From DAOVQB01 sp023128935 (GTDB lineage: Bacteria; Eisenbacteria; RBG-16-71-46; CAIMUX01; WJJG01), in the NCBI GenBank assembly GCA_030628905.1, contig DAOVQB010000209.1:1-8153 (forward strand): 8,153 bases of DNA, in the 5' to 3' direction. Position 1 is the stretch's first letter, and the number at the start of each line of letters is the position of its first letter. This document shows positions 1-5,877 of the stretch, piece by piece. The notes beneath the pieces were generated by a model, which saw only the letters and a program-made list of their open reading frames with translations, did no database searches and was not told the DNA's origin. The position numbers were made by a program, and so were the translations under genes.

Positions 1-1
1 A

Positions 2-188
2 TGCAAATTGTGCCCCGGGGCACAATTGAGGTCCGGTGAATCCGCTCCCAAGATCCTACATGCAACAAATCAATAACACCTGTAAACGATTGCCGTCCAG
101 CAGTTTACTGCAAATTGTGCCCCGGGGCACAATTGAGGTCGAGTGAACCCGCTCCAGGATTCTACATGCAACAAACCACCAACATCTG
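2..188. repeat. Two copies of a ~107-bp spaced repeat with a perfect 22-bp palindrome
   Basis: Units at 2-82 and 109-188. Their first 32 bases (2-33 and 109-140) are identical, and the remainder matches with scattered substitutions and one 1-bp indel, including a shared CATGCAACAAA (59-69 and 165-175). Each unit starts with a perfect palindrome at 6-27 and 113-134, made of AATTGTGCCCC followed directly by its reverse complement. The ~26 bases between the units are not repeated. The array may continue to the left of the window. The second unit ends about 10 bases from the stop codon of the truncated gene at 198-524. The palindrome could be a hairpin in DNA or RNA or a site for a dimeric protein; I do not recognise the family. 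Confidence 0.85.
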
Positions 189-197
189 CACTCCATT

Positions 198-524
198 TTA
201 GGCTGCGACCTCCGCCAGGCGGGCGGTAGTCCGCCGACGTCGGCGCCTGGGGCGCTGCGCCGAGCGCTCGTTCCAGGAACTTTCCAAGCGGGCGGCTCGC
301 TCCTCACCAGCCATGCGGGCATCGCGGCACTCCGGCTTGCGCCAAGCCTCGCGCGGTCGGTATTCGAGGATCACAGCCAGATCCGGTCGCCCGTCGCAGA
401 TGAAGAAATGGTCTCGCCAGGCAGTGACATCGTGGTCCCGGCAGAACGAATCCAGTGGCTCCGTATCGAAGCCCTCCGTGCCAACAAACGGAAGGGACAC
501 AACTTTCACTCGCAAACTACTCAT
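198..524 (-). CDS. Short DGR-accessory-like protein (N-terminus of HRDC-type family), apparently truncated
   Basis: A 108-aa product. Residues 1-57 resemble, from memory, the N-terminal module of small HRDC-domain proteins that sit between target gene and reverse transcriptase in diversity-generating retroelements: a V-V-LPF start, then an FCRDHDV...RDHFFICDGRP...LAVILEYRP core. The tail contains WNERSAQRP, then an arginine run (residues 93-98), then TTARLAEVAA. The tail vaguely matches the beginning of an HRDC domain (WRNERA...LTNRQLAEVA) but stops at once, so roughly the last 50 residues of the expected domain are missing. The stop lies about 10 bases from the palindromic repeat, which suggests truncation at that junction. 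ATG at 524 follows a GC-rich leader without a convincing Shine-Dalgarno. It lies downstream of, and on the same strand as, the FGE-domain gene. Family assignment is inference; a diverged intact small protein remains possible. Confidence 0.5.
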   Translation of the reverse strand: MSSLRVKVVSLPFVGTEGFDTEPLDSFCRDHDVTAWRDHFFICDGRPDLAVILEYRPREAWRKPECRDARMAGEERAARLESSWNERSAQRPRRRRRRTTARLAEVAA

Positions 525-761
525 GCCCGGTCCCGACTCAGGGGCGAATGTGCCATCCCAATATCACCATGTACCTGGTCCCGGGGTGCGGCACCCCGGC
601 CCTCAGAGCGGATACCCGCCTTCAGCATTCCCTCAACCTCACCCCCAGCTCGCGATCGACCCCAGGGGCTGCGGGCTCCGCACCGCCGCCCCACGGTCCG
701 CGGCTCGCCTCAAGACCCAAAAACAAAGGGCCCAATAGCCAAGTGCTCAGGCGCTACGCGC
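525..761 (-). other. GC-rich intergenic stretch between DGR target-like gene and accessory gene
   Basis: This 237-base interval holds no plausible gene. Read on the minus strand it begins with a hairpin at the target stop codon, then a pyrimidine-rich TTGGGCCCTTTG-type stretch, a very GC-rich block, and a second hairpin (581-599). The layout resembles the region after variable repeats in FGE-type DGR loci as I remember them. I looked for an adenine-rich template repeat matching 777-887 and did not find one here. Confidence 0.5.
581..599. repeat. Perfect 9-bp inverted repeat with 1-base loop
   Basis: CCGGGGTGC at 581-589 and its exact reverse complement at 591-599 flank a single G. It could form a very stable hairpin (effectively 8 bp with a 3-base loop). 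No T-tract follows on either strand, so it does not look like an ordinary rho-independent terminator. It lies between the FGE-domain gene and the accessory-like gene, about 57 bases before the latter's ATG. Confidence 0.8.
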
Positions 762-763
762 CT
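749..763 (-). repeat. Hairpin at the end of the FGE-domain gene
   Basis: AGGCGC (749-754) and GCGCCT (758-763) form a 6-bp stem with a 3-base loop. The stem overlaps the TAG stop (764-762, minus strand) of the target gene, 14 bases past the GFRLAR end of the candidate variable region. DGR target genes are known to carry a short hairpin/cruciform just downstream of the variable repeat that promotes retrohoming. This hairpin is in the right place, but its stem is a little shorter than the described ones. Confidence 0.55.
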
Positions 764-2420
764 AAAAGGCCGACCTCGCAAGACGGAACCCGATGTGGTC
801 GTTGCTGACGTCGGGGTAGCTGCCGTTCCGAATGGCGGAACGACAGAGCTGCGCGTAGTAGCTCCAGCCGCCCCCGCGGACCACCCGGTACGAGCCCGTC
901 TCCGGGCCCAGGGGATCCGTGGCGGGACTACCATGAGTCCCGCCGGGATACGCTCCATACCAATCCGAACACCACTCCCATACATTCCCATGCATGTCGT
1001 ACAAGCCCAAACCATTGGCCGGGAAGGTCCCGACCGGCGTCGTAACGCCTCGATCCACGCCGGAGGGGCACCCGGAATATGGGTAATCCCCGTCGTAGTT
1101 GGCCTGGCTGTCCGCATCCAAACAGCTGCCGGTGTTGAACGGCGTGCTCGTACCCCCCCGGCAGGCGTACTCCCACTCCGACTCCGTCGGCAGCCGGTAG
1201 CCACTGGCACCATACGGATCCCCACCGTTGCAGGCCCAATCGCCGTTATGCTCGTAGGCCCGCGGATAGCCCGATTGCAGGCTCACCCAATCACAGTATC
1301 TCACTGCACCGTACCACGTTACCTTCACAACCGGATGATCCGCGTAGGCCTCATCCTTCAGCGAGAACACGCCCCCGCCGAAACTGATGCGGCAATCAGA
1401 ATCGTCAAGATCGAGAAGCTCCTGGGTGCTGCCGTCCAGGTTGTCTTGTACCGAAGAGCTTGTGGATGTGACGTAGCCATGGTCGTGGGCCCACTGGACG
1501 GCGTCCAAGTACTCCTGATTGGTTACCTCCGTCTCTGACAACGAGAAGGCCTGCGTGAGATCCACCCAGTGCTGTGTCTCATCGATGCCACGATCATATT
1601 CGTACGTCGGACTCCCCATTTCATATGTGCCCGAGCTGAGGAGGACCATTTCGCCACAATGTGATCCCGAAACGGTCATCGTGACACTGACATCCTGCGG
1701 CGCCCCCTCATTGGGGGTAACGATCACAGTCCCCGAGTAGCCCCCAGAAACCAAGCCAGTCCGACTCACCGTTACGGTAATCTGGTCATCTTCCGTGGTT
1801 GTGCTTCCGCTTGTCGGACTGATACTCAGCCACGTTGCATTGTCCGTGATCGTCCAGGTCAGCGTTCCCGTCCCTCCGTTCGTGATCGTGAACGTCTGCT
1901 CCGTGTATGCCGAACCAAACTCCAGGCTCTCAGGGGTCACCACCAGCACAGGCTCTTCAGCCACTTCCGTCGTGTCCCAGGCTACATTCGACAACCCCGA
2001 CCAGTTCGGCACCTCATCAGCAGTCTTCAGCGCGAAGTAGTACATCGTCCCAGATCCCAACCCCCCGGCGGTGAACACCTCTCCGGTACCGGCGATCCGC
2101 GGACTCGGCACACCGGATACCGGGAGCCCACTACCCCAGCTACCTTCCGTCAATGGCGAGGTCGAGTAGCGTAGGTCGTATTGCGTGGCCGTCCCTTTGT
2201 TCTCGTCGTCGCCGGGAGCTGCCCACACCAGGGTTACCGAGGAGTCGGTGACCGCGGTGATCGAGAGGTCCGATACCGTCGCTGGAGGTGTCGTGTCAGG
2301 AGCCATTCCTCCATCGTCATCTCCACCACAGCCGGAGGCGAGGAACATGGCCATTGCTAGGACGACTCCCATTACCCCCTGGGTCCCCCACCCTGGTCGG
2401 AACAAGGTGCCTGGTATCAC
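762..2420 (-). CDS. Secreted lipoprotein with FN3, BACON-like and FGE-sulfatase domains; probable DGR target protein
   Basis: A 552-aa product. A hydrophobic signal ends in lipobox LASGC (Cys31), followed by a GGDDDGG linker, so it is probably an envelope-anchored lipoprotein. Residues 43-152 look like an FN3 domain (TPPATVSDLSITAV...TYYFALKTADEVPNWS-type pattern). Residues 158-252 look like a BACON-type Ig repeat (TFTITNGGTGTLTW, WLSISPTSG). Residues 255-549 are a formylglycine-generating-enzyme/sulfatase-modifying-factor domain with a C-type lectin fold: YRLPTESEWEYACRGG (408-423), GLYDMHGNVWEWCSDWYG (471-488), RVVRGGGW (512-519) and GFRLAR (544-549). Such domains on lipoproteins are usually binding rather than catalytic. 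The C-terminus has DGR variable-region layout (separate entry). The start is GTG at 2420, with AGGA about 8 bases upstream; an internal Met17 start would also keep the signal. It is monocistronic or leads into the accessory-like gene at 198-524. Confidence 0.9.
   Translation of the reverse strand: MIPGTLFRPGWGTQGVMGVVLAMAMFLASGCGGDDDGGMAPDTTPPATVSDLSITAVTDSSVTLVWAAPGDDENKGTATQYDLRYSTSPLTEGSWGSGLPVSGVPSPRIAGTGEVFTAGGLGSGTMYYFALKTADEVPNWSGLSNVAWDTTEVAEEPVLVVTPESLEFGSAYTEQTFTITNGGTGTLTWTITDNATWLSISPTSGSTTTEDDQITVTVSRTGLVSGGYSGTVIVTPNEGAPQDVSVTMTVSGSHCGEMVLLSSGTYEMGSPTYEYDRGIDETQHWVDLTQAFSLSETEVTNQEYLDAVQWAHDHGYVTSTSSSVQDNLDGSTQELLDLDDSDCRISFGGGVFSLKDEAYADHPVVKVTWYGAVRYCDWVSLQSGYPRAYEHNGDWACNGGDPYGASGYRLPTESEWEYACRGGTSTPFNTGSCLDADSQANYDGDYPYSGCPSGVDRGVTTPVGTFPANGLGLYDMHGNVWEWCSDWYGAYPGGTHGSPATDPLGPETGSYRVVRGGGWSYYAQLCRSAIRNGSYPDVSNDHIGFRLARSAF
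777..887 (-). other. Candidate DGR variable region (VR) at the C-terminus of the FGE domain
   Basis: Residues 512-548 of the lipoprotein. The conserved frame RVVRGGGW-x3-A-xx-CRSA-x-R-x4-P-D-x5-IGFRLAR is the framework known from FGE-type DGR target proteins. Positions expected to vary carry NNC codons: AGC, TAC, TAC (520-522), CTC (525), AAC, GGC, AGC, TAC (532-535), and GTC, AGC, AAC, GAC, CAC (538-542). This is what adenine-specific mutagenesis of a row of AAC codons would leave. Framework codons such as TGG, TGT CGT, CCC and GGG TTC lack that pattern. No matching template repeat is in this window, so the call rests on layout and codon form only. Confidence 0.6.
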
Positions 2421-2584
2421 GCGACATTCCTGCGAACCTGAGACAGTCCATTACGTGCCTCTTCTGTAAGCCCTGGGAACAGAAAGCTGTGCGTTTCGCC
2501 TTAAGACAGAAAACTGCAAGCTAATGTATCTTCGGTGCATGCTCAAGGGCCGGGTTTCCGGGAGCGCATATGCGCAAGAGCTGA

Positions 2585-2737
2585 GAACCGCGGCACCTTT
2601 ACCAGCAAATTGGCAGCAAGGCGTTGCACCTCAATCATTTAAACCTCAGCACCTCACAACTCGCCAAGCACTTGGTCGTGACAGACAAGACGGTGGCCAA
2701 AGCCATCCGACGGATCACAGACAGGAGCAGAGAATAG
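2585..2737 (+). pseudogene. Helix-turn-helix tail, resembling the C-terminus of a site-specific recombinase
   Basis: The frame is open from after a TGA at 2582 to TAG at 2735-2737 and reads about 50 residues, beginning EPRHLYQQIGSKALHL. Its core, STSQLAKHLVVTDKTVAKAI, is a typical helix-turn-helix of the kind found in serine-recombinase C-termini and recombinase-like regulators (LGVTDKTVAKAI in many relatives, from memory). No ATG with a ribosome site precedes it in frame, and no catalytic domain is visible upstream, so it is probably a gene fragment. It points towards the SMC-like fragment (2770-3930), which is read from the opposite strand. Confidence 0.5.
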
Positions 2738-2769
2738 GATCACCTCACTGAATCCTGCTCCCTCCAGTC

Positions 2770-3930
2770 TCATTCGTTCCAGCTCTCCCGCAGGATTGCC
2801 ACGAGATCGACAAAGCTGGCTCCCTCTAGCCCGCGATACCGCTCGGGATGACAAGTCATGATGAGAACTTGCAGGTGCTGAGCGGCTTCTTCCAGAACAG
2901 TCATGATCCTGGCCAGGCGACCAGGATCCGTGGCCAGCAGCACGTCATCAAGCACAACGAGCTGGCGTTCTTCCCCTGCCAAGACCTCGGCCAACGCCAA
3001 ACGAACGGCCAGATAGATCTGCTCCTTCTCCCCGCCCGATAGGTTCTCGATCGAGACGGATGTCTCTGTAACATCAGGGAGTATCTGGACCGGCTCAAAC
3101 GACTCACCGAGCTGGAGCCGGCCGAGACGTCCCCCCGCAATGCGTTGCAGCGTTCGCGTGGCGGTCGCCTCCACAGGTCCCGCAACCGCAGTCAGAGCCT
3201 CTGCCCTGCACTGATCCACCACGTTGCGGAGCAGACGGACAGCAGCCGTGCGCAATTCTTCGCGGGCCAGCTCTTGCTCCAGCCGGACCACCTCCTCCTC
3301 GGCCCGGGCCAGCGCCGAATAGGGTCCTTCGGCCGAGAGGCGTCCTAGCTGTCCTTCCTCCGTCTTCTCATCTTCCAGTGCCTTCGTGGCCGCCTCATCC
3401 GCTGCCAGGATCTGCTTCTCCAGCTGGGCGACCGTCTCGGTGGGATCATCCTCGAACTCGACCAGCTTACGTTCGATTTCCTCCAGACCGGTCTTGGCGG
3501 CATCCCACGCCATGATGACCTTCTTCAGCGTGGTCTGGCGTTCTTCGTCCGCCTTCCCGTCGCTGGTGAGCTCGGACAGTCGCAGCTTGGCGGTTTCCCT
3601 TCGATTCTTGGCTCCGTCCAGCCGTTCACCAAGACCTGCTCTCTGGTCCTTGGCAGCGGAGAACGCACTTTGAGTGGTCTCCCACATAGCTTCGGCCTTC
3701 TCGACTTCGGCAATGAAAGAGCGCTTGATCTTGCCGGCTGCTACTGCCAGGGCCTCAGCGTCCGGAGTCGTCTCGTCCCACTTCGGCCGGCCTCTTATGA
3801 TCTCGGCCGCGATCGCTGCGGATTTCGCCAGACCCTGTTCGATCTCTTCGATCGATATCCCCAAGGCCTGTGCGTATTCCACGCTCGCAATGTGCCACAC
3901 AGCATGTACGAATGTGCACGCTGTCCGCAC
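2770..3930 (-). pseudogene. C-terminal half of an SbcC/SMC-like ATPase (Walker A half missing)
   Basis: A 386-aa reading frame. Residues ~70-235 are strongly charged and helical, as in a coiled coil (EKQILAADEAATKALEDEKT region). The ABC signature LSGGEKEQIYLAVRLALAE is at 297-315, the Walker B QLVVLDDVLLATD at 323-335, and an H-loop-like TCHPERY at 359-365. This is the C-terminal lobe of Rad50/SbcC/YhaN-type DNA-repair ATPases. In this superfamily the N-terminal lobe with Walker A (GxxGxGKS/T) lies before the coiled coil, and no such motif occurs here. The frame opens after a TAG near 3976 and could start at GTG 3930; an insertion sequence begins ~50 bases further upstream (4024). A truncated, non-functional remnant is most likely. 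A product acting with a partner encoded elsewhere is less likely. Confidence 0.75.
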
Positions 3931-4023
3931 GCGGAATGGTCTCCAGCGAATCCTGTCGCCGGCAATATTATCAGACTACTTGAGCACCGTTCCTGGTGGG
4001 ACCATGGGTTGACACATAGTATT

Positions 4024-4048
4024 TTCCAATAGAGAAATGAGCCTGAAC
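4024..4048 (+). repeat. Left terminal inverted repeat of the IS
   Basis: It starts TTCCAATAGAGAAATGAGCC and matches the reverse complement of 4748-4771 except for a short GA/T difference in the middle. It lies 32 bases beyond the stop codon of the transposase remnant. Confidence 0.75.
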
Positions 4049-4079
4049 TGGTTCCGTGCTCCTGGGTTGAAAGAACCTC

Positions 4080-4682
4080 TTACGCCACCCTGTTACCCTG
4101 TTCAAAAATGACCTGGAAGAACCTATTCCTGGCCAGATTGAGTTTCTTTGCGGCTTCATTGTCGCTTATCAATTTAGCCAAGTTGTCCAATTCTTTGAAT
4201 GTCATTCCTTCCTTGAGATAAGATTCCGCAGCCGACAGTAACTTCAATTTATCATATGGCGTCATCATTTTGTCATAGGGATACCGTTTCCTTTCTTTGC
4301 CTTTCTTGTCCGTGAAATTCTCCGAGAAGAAACACGGCCGGTGGAAATTTATATAAGGATTGAGATATTTCAGGCAGAAGTGATTGATCTGGGGCGCGTA
4401 CTTCTGTTGGATATGTGTATAACCAAATTGTTTCCGGACGATGGCTCCGTTCTTGGACTCGACCAGGGCATTGTCATTGCAGTGACGCGAACGTGATTTG
4501 GTAAACTCGATGAGCAGTTTATTCAGGAGCCTTGCGACGCGATGGTTGATGTATTCGGGACCGTTGTCCGAGTGAAAACCGAGGAGGAGGAATGGAAACT
4601 GCTCCAGAAGCTGCTGTAGCAAGGGAATCAGGAACCGTTCACTGATCCCCTCAATCTGAGACTCGTTCATGATGATTTCCAT
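4080..4682 (-). pseudogene. Transposase remnant, integrase catalytic core lacking its N-terminal part
   Basis: A 200-aa frame. It carries GFHSDNGPEYIN (residues ~36-47, second catalytic Asp) and HCNDNALVESKNG (~67-79, catalytic Glu), then a C-terminal region with NFHRPCFF and MMTPYDKLK. This is the pattern of IS481/IS3-like integrase-core transposases. The N-terminal helix-turn-helix and the segment with the first catalytic Asp are absent, so the DDE triad is incomplete. The short frame MSLKESLIPFMMEGWKSS (4723-4667), in another register, may be the original N-terminus, joined by an internal deletion near 4680. Codon use is AT-richer than in flanking genes, in line with transfer. I cannot settle the exact IS family. 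Confidence 0.75.
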
Positions 4683-4747
4683 CCCTCCATCATGAACGGG
4701 ATCAAGGATTCTTTCAGGCTCATTTCATGTTAGAAACACGCCCCCCT

Positions 4748-4771
4748 GTTCAGGCTCATTTCATATTGGAA
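4748..4771 (-). repeat. Right terminal inverted repeat of the IS
   Basis: Reads GTTCAGGCTCATTTCATATT then GGAA, the inverted partner of 4024-4048. A partial direct copy at 4713-4732 sits 36 bases inside. On the minus strand that inner copy includes an ATG (4723) opening a short frame, MSLKESLIPFMMEGWK, which could be the original transposase start. Confidence 0.75.
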
Positions 4772-4780
4772 GAGGCTGGC

Positions 4781-4884
4781 TTACGCCACAAGTCGATAGT
4801 CGTGTTGAATCCCACCGAGGACGGGGAGAGCCACCAGCTTTCCGGCGGTGGCCGGCTTCGTTACAACTTGACTATTCTGTCCAC
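4781..4884 (-). pseudogene. C-terminal tail of a second transposase
   Basis: Reading from about 4884, the frame gives GQNSQVVTKPATAGKLVALP followed by VLGGIQHDYRLVA and a TAA at 4781-4783. Several integrase-core transposases end in a pattern like RVIA(I/L)PxVGGLHHxY, so this looks like the end of such a gene. The rest is missing: upstream the sequence merges with the last codons of the gene at 4861-5223. The tail stops 10 bases outside the right end of the IS at 4024-4771. The call rests on a short remembered motif. Confidence 0.45.
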
Positions 4885-5223
4885 GCGCGACCGGGAAGCG
4901 GCCACGGCAAAAGCGTCGAAGTACGCTTGCAGCGATTCACCGGTGGATTGGTACTCATTCGAGCCGGTCAGGAAGTCAACGAGGACTTCTCGCGCTCGGG
5001 CAATCTCGCGTAGGCGCGCCTTCGAGCGCCGGTGGCGAGGGTCGGCCAGCGTGAGATCCATCAGTTCCAGCGCCCGCTCTGTGGCCCCGCGAGCAATCTG
5101 GGATTTGCGAGTCTGCCAGCGCAAGGCTCGGCTGACCTCGCTGCCCACATTGCCCAGCTGTTCGCATAGCGACAGCTTCCACCAGCGGCCCGCTGCGGAT
5201 TCCCGATGCATCGGCGAGTTCAT
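4861..5223 (-). CDS. Small conserved helical protein paired with DUF5674
   Basis: A 120-aa product with a conserved-looking core: AAGRWWKLSLCEQLGNVGSE continuing VSRALRW (residues 10-36), then ATERALELMDLTLADPRHR, ARLREIARAREVLVDFL, and a GSNEYQST...YFDAF segment near the end. I recall small proteins of this type (GRWW...EQLGNVGSEV...ERALELLDLTLADP) next to DUF5674 genes; the function is unknown to me. The sequence suggests a soluble helical bundle without signal or membrane segment. The ATG at 5223 overlaps the TGA of the upstream gene in an ATGA junction, which supports this start and translational coupling. The last seven residues (VDRIVKL) run into transposase-derived DNA, so the natural C-terminus may have been replaced. 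Confidence 0.75.
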   Translation of the reverse strand: MNSPMHRESAAGRWWKLSLCEQLGNVGSEVSRALRWQTRKSQIARGATERALELMDLTLADPRHRRSKARLREIARAREVLVDFLTGSNEYQSTGESLQAYFDAFAVAASRSRVDRIVKL

Positions 5224-5567
5224 CGGCTCACCAGTCGATCCACCACGGCGCGAATCAGATCGCGCACGGAGTTGTCGTCCACCCCCCGGGATCGATTCCC
5301 GAACGATGGACGCAGGTTTATCATTGAATCGTATTCCAACCAATCCTGTAGAGGCAAATCTGGATACAGATTGATGCCCCATAAATCCTTCTGCCGCGAA
5401 CCACTGGCCAGCAGCTCAGCCTCCTCATCGGAGTGCAATTCCGCGTCGATGACCATGATTCCGCGGGCCACATCCACCACGGCTTTGACCATGTCACCGA
5501 ATCGAGCCGCTGCCAATTCGTGCAGCAGTTCCATAGAAACCGGTTCTTGCTCGGTTACCGTCTTCAT
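5220..5567 (-). CDS. DUF5674 family protein
   Basis: A 115-aa product starting MKTVTEQEPVSMELLHELAA, with MVKAVVDVARGIMVIDAELH (about residues 25-44), then ASGSRQKDLWGINLYPD, DSMINLRPSFGNRSRGVDD and a helical end. This matches the DUF5674 pattern as I remember it (K-VVDV--GI---G-ELH-D-E--LL--GS-Q--LWG...INIRP--GNRS); its function is undescribed to me. The ATG at 5567 gives the usual ~110-residue length; an in-frame ATG further upstream (5630, MVHCEYPQHS) would add 21 residues. The Shine-Dalgarno is weak. It overlaps the next gene by 4 bases (ATGA), so the two probably act together. Confidence 0.8.
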   Translation of the reverse strand: MKTVTEQEPVSMELLHELAAARFGDMVKAVVDVARGIMVIDAELHSDEEAELLASGSRQKDLWGINLYPDLPLQDWLEYDSMINLRPSFGNRSRGVDDNSVRDLIRAVVDRLVSR

Positions 5568-5877
5568 GATGCGCCCATCTGCAGATACTTCAACATACGG
5601 CGAGTGTTGAGGATACTCGCAATGCACCATCTCACGCTGCCGGCCATCGGGCTCGCTGCAGCCCCCGTGGCACAGATCATCGTGCCGGATAACGGCCAGG
5701 TGCGTCAAGTCTGGTGCGCCTCATAGCGGAGCACGGGCACATGAACCTGAGCCCGGCAACGATCGAAGCGGGGATTCGACTACTCGAACAGCCTGCGCCC
5801 GCCCCCAGTTTTGGAGACATGTTGGAGACGGGCGGTAGGCCGGTTCCTAAGACTAGGAAGCACAACTAGTTAGACTG
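5568..5877. other. Intergenic stretch between the DUF5674 gene and tmRNA
   Basis: About 310 bases with no recognisable gene apart from a doubtful 42-codon frame (5741-5869, plus strand). The minus-strand frame upstream of the DUF5674 ATG stays open to 5708, but I recognise nothing in it. I see no convincing terminator for the tmRNA. Confidence 0.4.
5741..5869 (+). CDS. Possible 42-aa hypothetical protein
   Basis: ATG at 5741 follows GGAG by 9 bases and the frame runs to TAG at 5867-5869. It reads MNLSPATIEAGIRLLEQPAP, then APSFGDMLETGGRPVPKTRK and HN. It looks soluble and proline-containing; I do not recognise it. It ends 9 bases before the 3' end of the oppositely oriented tmRNA gene. The ribosome site is its only support. 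Confidence 0.2.
   Translation: MNLSPATIEAGIRLLEQPAPAPSFGDMLETGGRPVPKTRKHN

Larger units (their letters stand above)
4024..4771 (-). mobile_element. Internally deleted insertion sequence of a DDE/integrase-core family
   Basis: It is bounded by inverted repeats at 4024-4048 and 4748-4771. Read inward from each end, the repeats start TTCCAATA and end ATGAGCCTGAAC, with about 22 of 24 positions agreeing apart from one extra base. Total length is 748 bp, short for an element encoding a ~350-aa transposase. A third copy of the inner repeat part (TTCAGGCTCATTTCAT, 4713-4728) lies 36 bases inside the right end, like tandem transposase-binding sites. I see no clear target duplication. The remaining transposase frame is in its own entry. 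Confidence 0.75.

Noticed and set aside
2..188. CRISPR array
   Set aside because: Only two units, ~75 bp of similarity each, diverging outside the palindrome; spacing and repeat length do not fit a CRISPR.
56..322. Minus-strand 88-codon frame through the palindromic repeats
   Set aside because: It overlaps the repeats and the accessory-like gene in another register and resembles nothing known to me.
525..761. Template repeat of a DGR next to the target gene
   Set aside because: I compared it with 777-887 on the minus strand and found no adenine-rich near-copy here or elsewhere in the window by eye.
408..1538. Long plus-strand open frame (376 codons) antisense to the FGE-domain gene
   Set aside because: Its composition is that of a high-GC shadow, it has no domain or ribosome site, and the minus-strand protein has clear FN3/BACON/FGE motifs.
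762..1656. Catalytic formylglycine-generating enzyme
   Set aside because: The domain is at the end of a multi-domain lipoprotein with a DGR-type C-terminus; a binding role is more likely and catalytic cysteines cannot be assigned with confidence.
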